In this document: piece after piece, positions 12,080 to 21,802 of the stretch
Position numbering within the stretch: the first letter of the stretch is position 1
How the letters are laid out: every line of letters begins with the position of its first letter
Source: Madurella fahalii
Taxonomy: Eukaryota > Ascomycota > Sordariomycetes > Sordariales
Reading direction: 5' to 3'
DNA length: 64,000 nt
Assembly (NCBI GenBank): GCA_029876055.1
Contig: CM056879.1
Location: forward strand, 1-64,000
Notes under the pieces: generated by a model
Seen by the model: the letters and a program-made list of their open reading frames with translations, nothing else
Databases searched by the model: none
What the model was told of the DNA's origin: nothing
Program-made: the position numbers and the translations under genes

Positions 12080-12503
12080 TAAAATAGAGTAGAAAATATA
12101 TATCTACTCTATTAATAAAATAATAAGATAATAAAATAAAGGGAGAGATAATGACTAAGAAATTCGATAATAAATCAGGATTCCTAGTAATACAGTTTAG
12201 ACTAAAGTAGTAATAAAGATAGGTAGGACTCCCTTTAATCAGAGAGAGGCTATAAAGATAGTTCCTAATAGAGTAAGTAAATTAAAAGAAAGAATTGGTT
12301 GAACTATTGATCTTAATTGTCTTTGACTATCGAGGTCGATAGTTAGGACAGTCTTAAATACAGAAAAAAGGTAGGTTTTCAGTCCGATTACCTGATCTAG
12401 CCCGGAGAGCCGGGAACCCGATACCCCGGACCTATACCGCCGGACCCGAAGTTCTAGAGTTATCTTAGAGTACTATCCGGCTAGTATACTATCCTCTACT
12501 TTA
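12080..12503 (-). repeat. LTR-c, 5' LTR of gag-only element
   Basis: 424-bp partner of the left LTR. The sequence CCCTTTAATCAGAGAG in both is the RIPed form of the TCTGATCAGA palindrome present in the solo LTR-c. Confidence 0.8.
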
Positions 12504-13019
12504 ATAGGCCGGACTATAGTCGAAGTTATTAGCTAGGACCTTATAGAGTATCCCTATTATTTGAGCTATAATAATTATAGCCTACTCTTCTATAATAAGG
12601 TTTTTCCTATATCTATAGATAGAGTGAATATTAGGGGATAATTCTAGCCCGAAACTACGTATTTTAGCCTAGAATTAATAAAGTTATAGTAGTTCGAAGA
12701 TAGAGGGTAGTATTTAGAAGATATATAGTAGGACGTAGTTGTATCGGCTAAAGTAGGGAGTATAACCTAACTTTTTAACTATAACTATACCTTCTAACTT
12801 TATTACAAATTTCTTATATAAAATATAATAAAATCTCTTTTAAAAGTAAATTATATTATTTTTATATTTAAAACCTTTAAAAAAGATTTTAAACTTTTAA
12901 TCTAGAAAGTTACTATAAGATATATTAGAAAGTAAAGAACTCTCTTTTATTACTTTATATAGAATAAGATAGAGATATAAAAGATTAGGACTATTTAGAA
13001 TATAAATAGAGGAGATACT
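12504..13019. other. AT-rich sequence with a dispersed repeat, no gene
   Basis: No coding frame is recognisable. The part 12893-13019 is repeated, with many transitions, at 16262-16390, both containing TTAGAAAGTAAAGA followed by a TATAAATA-like stretch. The parent element is unknown. Confidence 0.55.
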
Positions 13020-13939
13020 ACTTCAGTAGTTTAAAGTAGCTAATATCGAGTAGCTAGAGTTTATAGGAAGAGTATAGAAGTATATAGAGTATAATAATAT
13101 TATTTTACTAGTAGTAGAGTTCAAATTCGGTTAAGTAATAACTTTTATAACTATCGAGAATTAATAACCGGTATCTTACTCTTTATATACAATACTATAT
13201 AGAAGTTAAAGTACTTGATTTAATCTAGGTCTACTATATTAGTAGTCTAGCTATTCTCGGTAGTTATAATATACTAGTTAGCTAGAAGGTTGTATTTAGT
13301 ATATTAGTTAGTAAAGTATTATTATATAGCTAAAATAATAAATAGTAGGATAGCCTAGCTAAAGGTATTAATACTTTAGATTACTATCACCTATTTACAG
13401 TTACTAGGTTAGGCTAGTATTACTTTACTATAGCTACCCGAGGTCGTAACTACTATATCTATATAGATAATACTCTATTATAAACTCTATCTCGTCGAAG
13501 TTATAGATATTATTATCTAGGATACTATACTTAGCTTTAATATTCTATATCAAGGTAAACCACTTATTAATAACTTTTAGATCTTTATATTTAGCTTTCT
13601 AATAATCGTATTTATATATAAACGATATATAGAATTCTATTTGGTATTTAATAAATCGATATACCTAGAGTTTACTAATAGAAGATAAATTGTATATATA
13701 TAGTAGTTAGTTAACTATATCTTCTATACTATTTAAGCTTAGAGGAAAAGCTTATATATATAGCTCGACTATATATTGAATAATAGCCTCTTTATTATAA
13801 AGCAGAGGCTAGTACTGCTTAGTAGTATCTAGGCCTATATCCTATCAGAGATCAGAGTTTAGAGGTTATTATATACGTCTCTAAAGACCCCTCAGATTTG
13901 TCTTTAGAGGACCTTTATTCAATTAACTATCACTATATT

Positions 13940-15630
13940 TGTTATATAGGAAAATCAAAAAATAATTAAAATTCGTTGTTTTCTAAGAAAGCTCTGGATA
14001 AGAGTATATAGAAGTACCGAAATATATAACAGGAAGTAGGCTAGTACCCGAAGAAGGTTCTAGAATTCCAGAGGTTATAGGGATCCTAGGATCTAGACTA
14101 CCTAGCCTAACCTGGTATTAAACCTCGTAATAATTACCTAGGACTGAATTGAAAAAATAATACCTCTATTATACCTCTTAACCAATCAGAACCCATCGTA
14201 CCTGTCATTATATCTATCGGGTCCATCGTTATACCTATCATTATATCTATCAGGTCTATCGTATCTATCCTATCCATCGTCGTATCTATCAGATCTATCT
14301 TATATAACTGTATTATATCTATCGTAATGTTCGTCCCTATTATCTTCGATAGGGGTATTATATTTAATCCGGGTATTATTAGGGCGGTCAGAAAAGTCAG
14401 GGCCGTCGTTAGAGTAGTCGGGATAGTCAGGGCTATCGTCAGGGTAGTTAGAATAGTTAGAACTATTGCTAGAGTAACTAGGATAGTTAAAGCCGTTAGG
14501 GCCGTTAGTACTATTAAGGTCGTCAGTACCGTTAAGATTATTGGTGCCGTCAAAGCCATCAGGGCTGTCGAGGTAGTTAAGGCTGTTACAATAGTCAAGA
14601 CCGTCAAGGCCGGGATATCTATCGTAATACCTATCGTAATACTTATTCCGATTAATAGTATAATATTTAATAGGAACACGATCTCCAGTCCGGGTAGGCT
14701 AGGCCGAAGCCGAAGCCGCGACCTGAACTATAATATTATACAGGAATTCCGTCAACTTGTTTATCATCTAGGCTAATATCAAGACTATAAATTCCTAGTA
14801 TTCCTTTAAACCCTAAATCCTAGCTTAGAAGTCTACTGGACTCTCTATTGGTTGTTATTACTAACGTTATTATTGATAACGTTATTATTATTAACGTTAT
14901 TACTAACAACGTTATTAGGCCGGGTAGTAGGTTTAAAAGATATACCCGATTAAGAGGTATCTCTTATCGAAAGTCTAGCTATAGTAGTTACAGATATATA
15001 ACTAGGCTGTATCTAACTATACACCTATTAAAGTCGATTACTAGGCTAGCTAGGTAGGTAAGGTAGGCCGGGCAGGCGAGGTTGAATAAGCTGTCGGATC
15101 GGATCGCTAGGGCCGCTAGGTAGGTAAGGCCGACTGAATTATCGGATCCGATCGCTAAGCCGGGTAGGCGGGCAAGGCCGAAATCAAGTTTAACTAAGCC
15201 AGTCGGGTATATAAGGCTGATTGAACTTAACTACATTCTAGGGGTTCTATTAAAAAAAAAAGAAAAGAAGATAGTATCTAGGAGTCCGGCCGGGCAACGA
15301 CTAGCCTAAATAAAAGGGTCGTCGGATTAGATAGGAAAGTCGCGTATATTCATATATAGGATTATATCGTATATATTTATACAGGAGATTCGTTAGGTTC
15401 GAATTCAGCCGTCAGGCTAACCTAGTAGTAGGCACCAGTTATTATATAGGAAAATGAAAAATAATCAAAATTCGTTGTTTTCTAAGAAAGCTCTAGGCAG
15501 AGCGTACGGAAGCACCGAAATATATGACAGGAAGTGGGCCAGTACCCGAGGAAAGTTCTAGAATCCCAGAGGTCACGGGAACCCTAGGATCTGGACTACC
15601 TGGCCTAACCTAGTATTAAACCCTATAATA
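13940..15630 (+). mobile_element. Small non-autonomous LTR element (LTR-d family)
   Basis: Direct repeats 13940-14132 (193 bp) and 15440-15630 (191 bp) enclose 1.3 kb. The flanking 5-mers are ATATT (13935-13939) and ATATC (15631-15635), equal apart from one C/T change. No polymerase or integrase is visible inside. The interior is mostly low-complexity: a 9-bp periodic array, a GTTATTA-rich stretch (14856-14915) and GC-richer imperfect repeats (15050-15200). Confidence 0.82.
14380..14625. repeat. 9-bp periodic array inside the LTR-d element
   Basis: Repeated near-copies of GTYAGRGCY with period nine. Because nine is a multiple of three, long open frames appear on both strands (Val/Arg/Ala-rich on plus, Ile/Thr/Leu-rich on minus). 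I treat these as by-products of the repeat. Confidence 0.75.
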
Positions 15631-15960
15631 ATATCGTACTTTATTATAGATTATACTAGTATTTATAAAGTACCTATTTCAGTATTAAAGTTAATACTCT
15701 TAAGATTACTAGTTATAAGATTATAATAGAAACCCTATAATACTCCACTTCTAATTGAATAAACTTCTTTACCTTAGATATAGTAATCCGTTATATAGGC
15801 TTCCCGGTACGATGCTGACCTAGGGTTCTATTATCGACTCTATAAATCTTAGCGACAGTTTATTTACTTAGATTTTTATTATTTTGAAGTACTTAGAGGG
15901 TTAAGATTACCTAGCCTTCTTTTAAAGTACGGGGTATCTTATAAAGAGGGGGAATATTAT

Positions 15961-17106
15961 TATTTAAGTATAGAGATATCGCATTATATAGAAAGTAGGT
16001 TATATACTAATATAGGTTACTTATTATTAGTATTATTTTATATATTAATAGAATCTAATAAACTCTATAATTAAATTCAGTTCCGGTCTAATTACTTTTT
16101 CCTCTTTTCTATTTAATATAATAACCTTTTTATTAGGCATATTATTACCTAATATCTATTCAATTTAATAACTCTTTTACTAGATTTATCGTTACTGACC
16201 TAGCTCTTAATACTTCTTTTTTATTCTTTTCTTTTCTTTAATAAATCTCTAGAATATAATTAAATTCTATTAGAAAGTAAAGAGCTTTTTTATTACCTTA
16301 TATAAAGTAAGATCAAGATATAGAAGATTAGAACTATTTAGAGTATAAATATAGGAGATAGATATAGCTATTTAACTTTTAAATATAGAAAGTTGTAATA
16401 AGGAATAAACTTTGGCCTATAAGTCTAATAATAATAGATTAAATAATAGAATCGCGATTCTCAATATAAATCAAATATATAAACAATATTTCAAAATAGA
16501 TATAATTGATTATATATTTAATTATATATACGATAGTACTTACAACAGTATTCTCGTTATATTATCCTACTAAAGTCTAAGATTGAAGACGAGAATAAAC
16601 CTCTTTTATACCTCTACTTTCCTGTAGAGGACTATAAGAATCTAGGTCTATAGATATAAGTCTCAATATACGGATTGTTAGGATCCGAGTATCTAGATTA
16701 TACTTAATTATAACTGATTATACTAGATCGTCCCAGATTATAGTCTTCTAGATTAGTTATAGTAATCTAAATAAGGCTATAGTAGTCTAAATTGATTTGA
16801 TCTAAGCTATTATAATATTATCTAACTTACTATAATATAAGTACTCTTAATCCAGCTCTATAGTTCTAGATTTCAATACCCTAATCCTATACTATAACAT
16901 ATTAAAAATATTTCTAATATCTTTAGACTAGTAAAATTATTTATAATATATAATAAATGAATTTATATAGTTAAAAGGATATTAATTTAAGATTAAGGTT
17001 ACAATTCTTTTTATATTATAGAAACTTATATATTAATCAAATATATTTAATAAGATAAATAATACCTATTTAATATCTTGATCATCTAAAGATATCGTAC
17101 GTTAAT
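15961..17106. other. AT-rich RIPed sequence, no gene recognised
   Basis: Dense stops on both strands. It holds the second copy of the dispersed repeat (16262-16390). I see nothing else that can be named. Confidence 0.55.
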
Positions 17107-17294
17107 TGTTACGAGGTTTAGTACCAGGTCGGACGAGGCAGCTTAGATCCTAGGGTTCCCGTAACCTCTAGGATTCTGGAACCTTCTACGGGTACTAGCC
17201 CACTTCCTATCCTATATTTCGGTGCTCCCGTACGCTCTACCCAGAGCTTTCTTAGATAATACAAATTTTCTTATATTTTTGAAACTCTATAACA
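17107..17294 (-). repeat. Solo LTR-d
   Basis: 188 bp, the reverse complement of the LTR-d repeats at 13940 and 15440, with intact ends TGTTACGAGG and TATAACA. It is flanked by a perfect 5-bp duplication TTAAT (17102-17106 and 17295-17299). Confidence 0.9.
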
Positions 17295-17519
17295 TTAATA
17301 TTCTCCTTCTTCTCCCCTAGTTATTACCCTAACCCTAGACTCTAGAAGACTCAGTTATACTTCCTAGTAAAACTATATATAGTAGATCCAGCGTACTATC
17401 CTTCAACCAAGTGGTTACCGACCAAGTGGTCAAGCGGTCTGTTTACTTAGGTAGAAACCGATGAGGCTCCTGGTTCGATTCACTAACAGAGACTGCTCTT
17501 TAGGGAAGAAAACTTAAAG

Positions 17520-18176
17520 ATGTCGCTCGTTTCCACCGCTCGAACGTCCGAGAGCGGTCGTAGGGTTGTCACCCTCTACACTGGCCAGGCCGCCGTACGC
17601 CAGGCTATGAAGCAGTACTGCATCAACGTACGAAACCGCCCCCCCCCTCCCTTCCCCCTACCCCCTAAGGCTGAGACGTACGACTAATATACAAGGGATC
17701 TATAGAACAAGCAGAAGACCCTCTAGGAGAAGGACTCTGTGGACGTGGAGGCGTACGATGGCAAGGTGGATGCTAGCAAGGTGATGGTCCGGCCCAGCTA
17801 CCTAAACGCGGTCCTGATCCAGAGCCGGGGGCGTACGGGGGAGGTCTGCCTGGACTGTAGCCGCAACCCCGTACGAGGCCCGTTCCTGGAGTGTCGTAGG
17901 GCCAAGGGCCACTTCGAGGGCGCGTGCGGCAACTGCAAGTGGCGTGACCATGGGGCCCGTTGTACGCTGCGGAACCCATATGAGCAGGAGTCGGACGACG
18001 AGGACGAGGAGGAGGAGGAGGAGGGGGCTGGCCGTACGATTGAGGCGGGCGAGGAGGAGGGGTCGGACGAGGTGGAGGAGGAGGAGGAGGAGGAGGAGGA
18101 GGAGAAGACGTACGAGGAGGAGGAGGTAGAGGAGGAGGGTACCTGGGAGACCTGCACCAGCTCGGACGACGAGTAA
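17520..18176 (+). pseudogene. DUF3716-like cysteine protein with acidic tail
   Basis: One frame of 219 codons from ATG 17520 to the TAA at 18174-18176, GC-rich, broken by three stops (17685, 17703, 17724). All are TAA or TAG where a C-to-T change from a Gln codon would explain them. The core GEVCLDCSRNPVRGPFLEC followed by GACGNCKWRDHGARC matches the cysteine spacing of DUF3716, a family of unknown function common in filamentous fungi and perhaps metal binding. The C-terminal third is almost pure Glu/Asp and ends in TSSDDE. Restarting at the GTG 17739 would avoid the stops but has no ATG. It lies next to the telomeric tract and shares the GTACG-rich, CpA-poor composition of the helicase pseudogene. 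Confidence 0.75.
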
Positions 18177-18231
18177 ATACATATTATAAGGAGAGAAGGA
18201 GGGACAATCCAAACGTACGTTGATTTTTTTT

Positions 18232-18264
18232 CTTATTTATTTATTTATTTATTTATTTATTTTC
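18232..18264. repeat. (TTTA)n microsatellite
   Basis: About eight uninterrupted TTTA units just downstream of the DUF3716-like pseudogene. Confidence 0.9.
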
Positions 18265-18487
18265 TTCCCTCCTAACCTTTTTAATTTATTAGTATACTTA
18301 TAATTATTATTGTTTAATAGCTTATAATCTTTTTTATTATAATAATAAGTCTCGGATTTATATAATTCCGATCTAAACTTTTAATAGATTATTACCTATT
18401 TCCTTTTTCTTTTTTATTCCTTTTTTTTTTTTTTTAAATAAGAAAGATAAAAAAAAAAATTAATAAATATTATATACTAGTTCGAGT

Positions 18488-18819
18488 CAGAGGGTTAGGG
18501 TTATAATATAAAAGTAAAGTAAGAACTTTATTTTTTAATTTTATTATTTAGATATTGATATTAATATTTAGGGTTAGGGTTTAGGGTTGGGGTTAGGGTT
18601 ACCTCTGATCAGGGTTCGGGTTATAATGTATATAGAGTTAGGGTTAGGGTTAGGGTTAGGTTTATCCAGGGTTAGGGGTACCTTGGGTTAGGGTTCGGGT
18701 TAGGGTCTGGGCCTAGTAAAGAGTGCCGGGAGAGCGAGGGTTCAGAGAGGGGGACGAAGAGCGCCCGGGGGGGGTGGGGGTTAAGGTTAAGGTTAGGGTT
18801 AGGACCCCCAACCCCAACC

Positions 18820-18830
<11 letters not shown>
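18488..18830 (+). repeat. Interstitial degenerate telomeric repeat tract
   Basis: Many TTAGGG units and variants (GGTTAGGG, TTGGGG, TTCGGG), including four near-perfect units near 18635-18660. The tract ends with TTAAGG/TTAGGG units, then switches at about 18802 to CCCCCAACCCCAACCCC, followed by a run of more than 20 T. TTAGGG is the usual telomere repeat of filamentous ascomycetes. The G-rich strand on plus means the tract is oriented as if a chromosome end lay to its right. Confidence 0.85.
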
Positions 18831-18851
<21 letters not shown>

Positions 18852-19935
18852 CCATCGGATTCTACAGGGGTACGGGCTTCAACGGAGTCTACCCCCCGGT
18901 CGGCTCGCTTCGGGGGTGGCACGGCCCTTTTTTCATCGGATTCCAGTGGACTCCGATGAGGAATACGAGTTAGGGGATAGGCTAGTATATAGTAATAGAA
19001 AGTAATAGATGTTTCACCGAGAAAGTGGAAAATTAGGACGTCGTACAATAACACCATCCTCCTCTGCTGACATCTATGAAGTATGATTGCTAATAATGCA
19101 GGCCGCCATCGTCGGCTCCGCGCTGCGGATGATAGCCACCTTTGGCGCTCACTGGTGCAACCCCCCTGCGTTCCCCGTAGGAATGGTCTAAAGATGGCGG
19201 AGAGTTGGCAGGGCAGAGATGCCCGATTCAACGAAGTGCAGCTACCTTCCTTAGGGCTCAGCGGTCTCGGAAAAGGGCGATGCGCTACTCTACTGGTTGA
19301 GGCACGTCGAATCCTGATTTTCCGCAGAAAGAGCTGCAGCGCCCCCACCTTTTCCAATTTGAATACAAGCCGGGGTTGCCGCGTGATCCAAACCGGGGTT
19401 TGTAATACAACTCATGCATGCTTCATCAGCACTTTGTGTTCTAGCGAGGGATTCCGAGTAGTCAGGCATCCGCTCTGGTGATCGACTCACGGGGGTAGGT
19501 ACCTCCTGGCCTATCGTCATAACCTTTCGAAACTCTAGCTTCTTCAGCATCTGAGACTAGGCCTCGAGGTACCTAGCTAGTACTAACCCCGCCTTCTTAC
19601 ACCCAATATGTGTTCGCGGGTGGGAAACGCCCCGTTTTCCTCCCGCTACCCCACACGACCAAAGTTTTCCACCCAGACAGCCAAACACCCCGGGGGCATG
19701 CGGATCGACTTGGTATCGGTGCCTAAGCTTAAGTCCCTAAACCCTATGTTGGCCGCGGCACGGAATGCTGGAGAGGGAGAAACAAAGGAACCAGAATGAA
19801 AAAAATAAAGCGTTAAAATTCGAGACGCTGAACTAATATTAAACCCCGCGCTATCCCCTCCGAAAAGTCACGAAAGGTAACTGTTAAGCAGAGGAGTTCA
19901 AGCAATCTGAACCACGAGATAGTGTTTCTCCCACC
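18831..19935. other. GC-balanced sequence, no gene recognised
   Basis: This starts with a poly-T run, then two imperfect copies of CATCGGATTC (about 18852 and 18934). Base composition is normal and not RIPed. Several short open frames exist on both strands, but none has a recognisable motif, so I do not call a gene. The last part is the upstream region of the gene at 19936. Confidence 0.5.
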
Positions 19936-20819
19936 ATGTCCTACGGAGTTTACTATGTGTATCTCAAATGGATCTCGAAAGATCCAACCGAATGCGCATG
20001 TAGTAGCCGTTACCATCTCTGTTTCCCTTCAAGATACGATGCGGACGAGTTCTACCGCACCATGCAAACGGTGAAGAGCAACGGCAAACCTTATTTCACC
20101 AGTCTAACTCGACTCTCGCCCCAGTTTTGGGGTTACGATTCGGGTGGTATGTATATCCCATACAGATGGATTTCCCATTCTACTTCGTGAATCCAGCAAG
20201 TAAACAAACAAGCTAACAACTTCTAACTGCAGATAGGAAGGAGAGCCTAATGAACGTTCAGACAAAAGGCCTCGTTAAGGACTTCCGAGAACGCTTGAGC
20301 GCCACTTGGATACACAACCTCCACGAAGGCTATGTCTCACCCCTGCCCAACCAGGTCAGCGGGCCCGACTGGCTCAGTGGTGGCTACTTCTACATCCGCA
20401 ACCGTCGTCAGCCGAGTTTGTATTGGTGGGTGCACGGTCAGCACGTCCACGCCTCGGAGAAGCGCCGTACAAAGTTCAGGATTGAGCTGTGCGAGCAGGT
20501 GCCTGACATCAGCAACAATTCGCCGGTAGTGCTCGTCCGCAAGGACAAGGTCCAAGTCGAGGTCGTCCCCGAGACCGCCACACCGACCTATGTCATAGAC
20601 AGCCGTCAGTACCTTGGTATTCCAATCAACTCGTCCCCGAATACAACGCCCTATGTCATTCTCTCGAGCACTCCCTATCATTGGATCTTTGAGGACCTGG
20701 TTTGCAAAAAAATCGGTGTACGATGGAGGAACGAGAAACAAGACAGCGGCAGTTTTAAAGAAGACCCTTTGCTTGTGCTCACCGGGGTTCCTGGAGCTGA
20801 CGAATGGGAGTTGTGCTGA
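19936..20819 (+). CDS. Hypothetical protein, two exons
   Basis: Exon 1 is 19936-20146 and exon 2 is 20233-20819, giving about 265 residues. The 86-nt intron has GTATGT at its donor, a CTAAC branch-type site shortly before the end and ends in TGCAG. Splicing restores a Gly-Asp-Arg-Lys junction in frame. The start has the good context CCCACCATG. The sequence is not RIPed. The middle holds a tryptophan/tyrosine-rich stretch (GGYFYIRNRRQPSLYWWVHG) followed by KRRTKFRIE. This faintly recalls beta-trefoil lectin-like fungal proteins, but I cannot assign a family. No signal peptide or membrane segment is obvious. It is an isolated gene between the telomeric tract and a LINE, consistent with a lineage-specific accessory gene. 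Confidence 0.65.
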
Positions 20820-21439
20820 TCCTGGCTGGGTGATTGTTGCCATGGCTGAACGCATGTAAATGAATTAAGGAATATAAATGTACTTACAAACATCACACTG
20901 TCAAGAGCTTGGACTACTACCTCGCGTGACGTAAGGGGACTGCTCTTACTGGGCTGTGCGATAAACTTTTTCCTCAATGTCATCGTCAGAGTTAGGAACA
21001 TCGAAGATTTTGCTACCCAAATCACGTAGGTTCTAGCAGACAATGTTGCTGTAGCTTCTTACAAGTTTGTCCATTCTATAGTAATCATGATCACCAAAGA
21101 CAACCACAATTTATATTGGTGCTCGCTATTGATTAACCTTTACATCGCAATCAGAGAAACGAGACATTACGTCTATAACAACGTGAGGCCAGTACAATGG
21201 AGTCTAAAAAGTCTTAGGCCATTGATTTACGTGGACTAACATATAAAGTTAAACTTTAGCACTAGATATCTGTGTACCTACCTTAATAAAAGTAATGCAT
21301 TTTATAAACATAGTAATTTATAATATAAGTAAACTATTATATTATTATTATTCTATTACTCTTTTTATACTATTTATATAAAAATAGAATATACCAGTTC
21401 TGCTACCATAAAATGTATAGAAAACCTATAATATATATA
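20820..21439. other. Downstream region of the hypothetical gene, no gene
   Basis: GC-balanced to about 21240, then increasingly AT-rich up to the LINE relic. No convincing coding frame is visible. Confidence 0.5.
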
Positions 21440-21761
21440 TTATTATATCTCAACAAAAGACTTACAAACTTCGAAGCCTAGTTATAAGCTCCTCTTTCAT
21501 AGGCTAGGTAAGGCTCAGAGGTTCCAAAGCTTTACTAGGCTCCTTAGTCCAGGAGGTATACAACAAACTATATAGGAGATTCTAGAGACGAAGGTAGAGC
21601 TATAAACCTCCACTGCTATAGTAGCTAACAGTATCCAAAAGAGCTACTATCATCATTAGTCAGTGGGTAAGTTAGGGCTAAGATTAAGAGTAGGATCTAA
21701 CAATAAGATAAATGTTAGGCATGGCTTAGAAGACATATTAGAAGAAACAAATTAAAGACTA

Positions 21762-21802
21762 ACGTGCGTGATAAGCGAGGGGCCGATCTAAGCGAGCGGC
21801 CG
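21762..21802 (+). repeat. Left terminal inverted repeat of the pogo element
   Basis: ACGTGCGTGATAAGCGAG followed by one and a half copies of the 17-bp unit found at the right end. Confidence 0.9.

Larger units (their letters stand above)
9556..12503 (-). mobile_element. Gag-only LTR retrotransposon (LTR-c family)
   Basis: Two direct repeats of equal length (9556-9979 and 12080-12503, 424 bp each) enclose about 2.1 kb. The interior has a gag-like frame on the minus strand and no visible protease, reverse transcriptase or integrase, which fits a non-autonomous TR-GAG type element. Both LTRs are RIPed relatives of the well preserved solo LTR at 32246-32660. The flanks (ATAT on the left, ATAG on the right) do not give a clean target duplication, so a rearrangement is possible. 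Internal order on the minus strand is LTR, 20-bp repeat array, gag frame, degenerate minisatellite, LTR. Confidence 0.75.
13793..15742 (+). repeat. Solo LTR-e, interrupted by an LTR-d element
   Basis: Without the insertion at 13940-15630 this is about 254 bp and collinear with the LTR-e solo LTR at 23990-24416. Ends TATTATAAAG and ATAATA are RIPed forms of TGTTACGTAG and ATAACA. The flanking 5-mers CTCTT and CTCCA match imperfectly. Confidence 0.72.
13020..15960 (-). pseudogene. Pogo-like transposase relic split by nested LTR insertions
   Basis: 13020-13792 read on the minus strand follows the pogo DDE domain from the third catalytic motif back to the helix-turn-helix region. After the LTR-e insertion (13793-15742), 15743-15960 resembles the upstream end of the other minus-strand copy (about 27000-27200). 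All frames are broken. The reading that both parts belong to one copy rests on their order and on similarity to the 25440-27200 copy. Confidence 0.6.

Noticed and set aside
9556..12503. Interpretation of the 424-bp repeats as two independent solo LTRs
   Set aside because: Equal length and orientation and a gag-like interior make one element more likely, although the lack of a clean target duplication leaves this open.
14134..14776. Long open frames on both strands (181 and 149 codons)
   Set aside because: Both follow from the 9-bp period of the repeat inside the LTR-d element; composition is low-complexity and no ATG context or motif supports a gene.
17415..17490. tRNA-like stretch with A-box-like AGTGGTCAAGCGG and B-box-like GGTTCGATTCA
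   Set aside because: The T-stem and acceptor stem do not pair and no anticodon loop can be placed. At best a decayed tRNA or a SINE head.
17798..18212. Minus-strand Leu- or Ser-rich frames of 119-136 codons
   Set aside because: They are the complement of the Glu-rich tail of the DUF3716-like gene.
18713..19357. 214-codon minus-strand frame
   Set aside because: It spans the telomeric tract and the poly-T run (translated as poly-Lys and Leu-Thr repeats) and has no motif.
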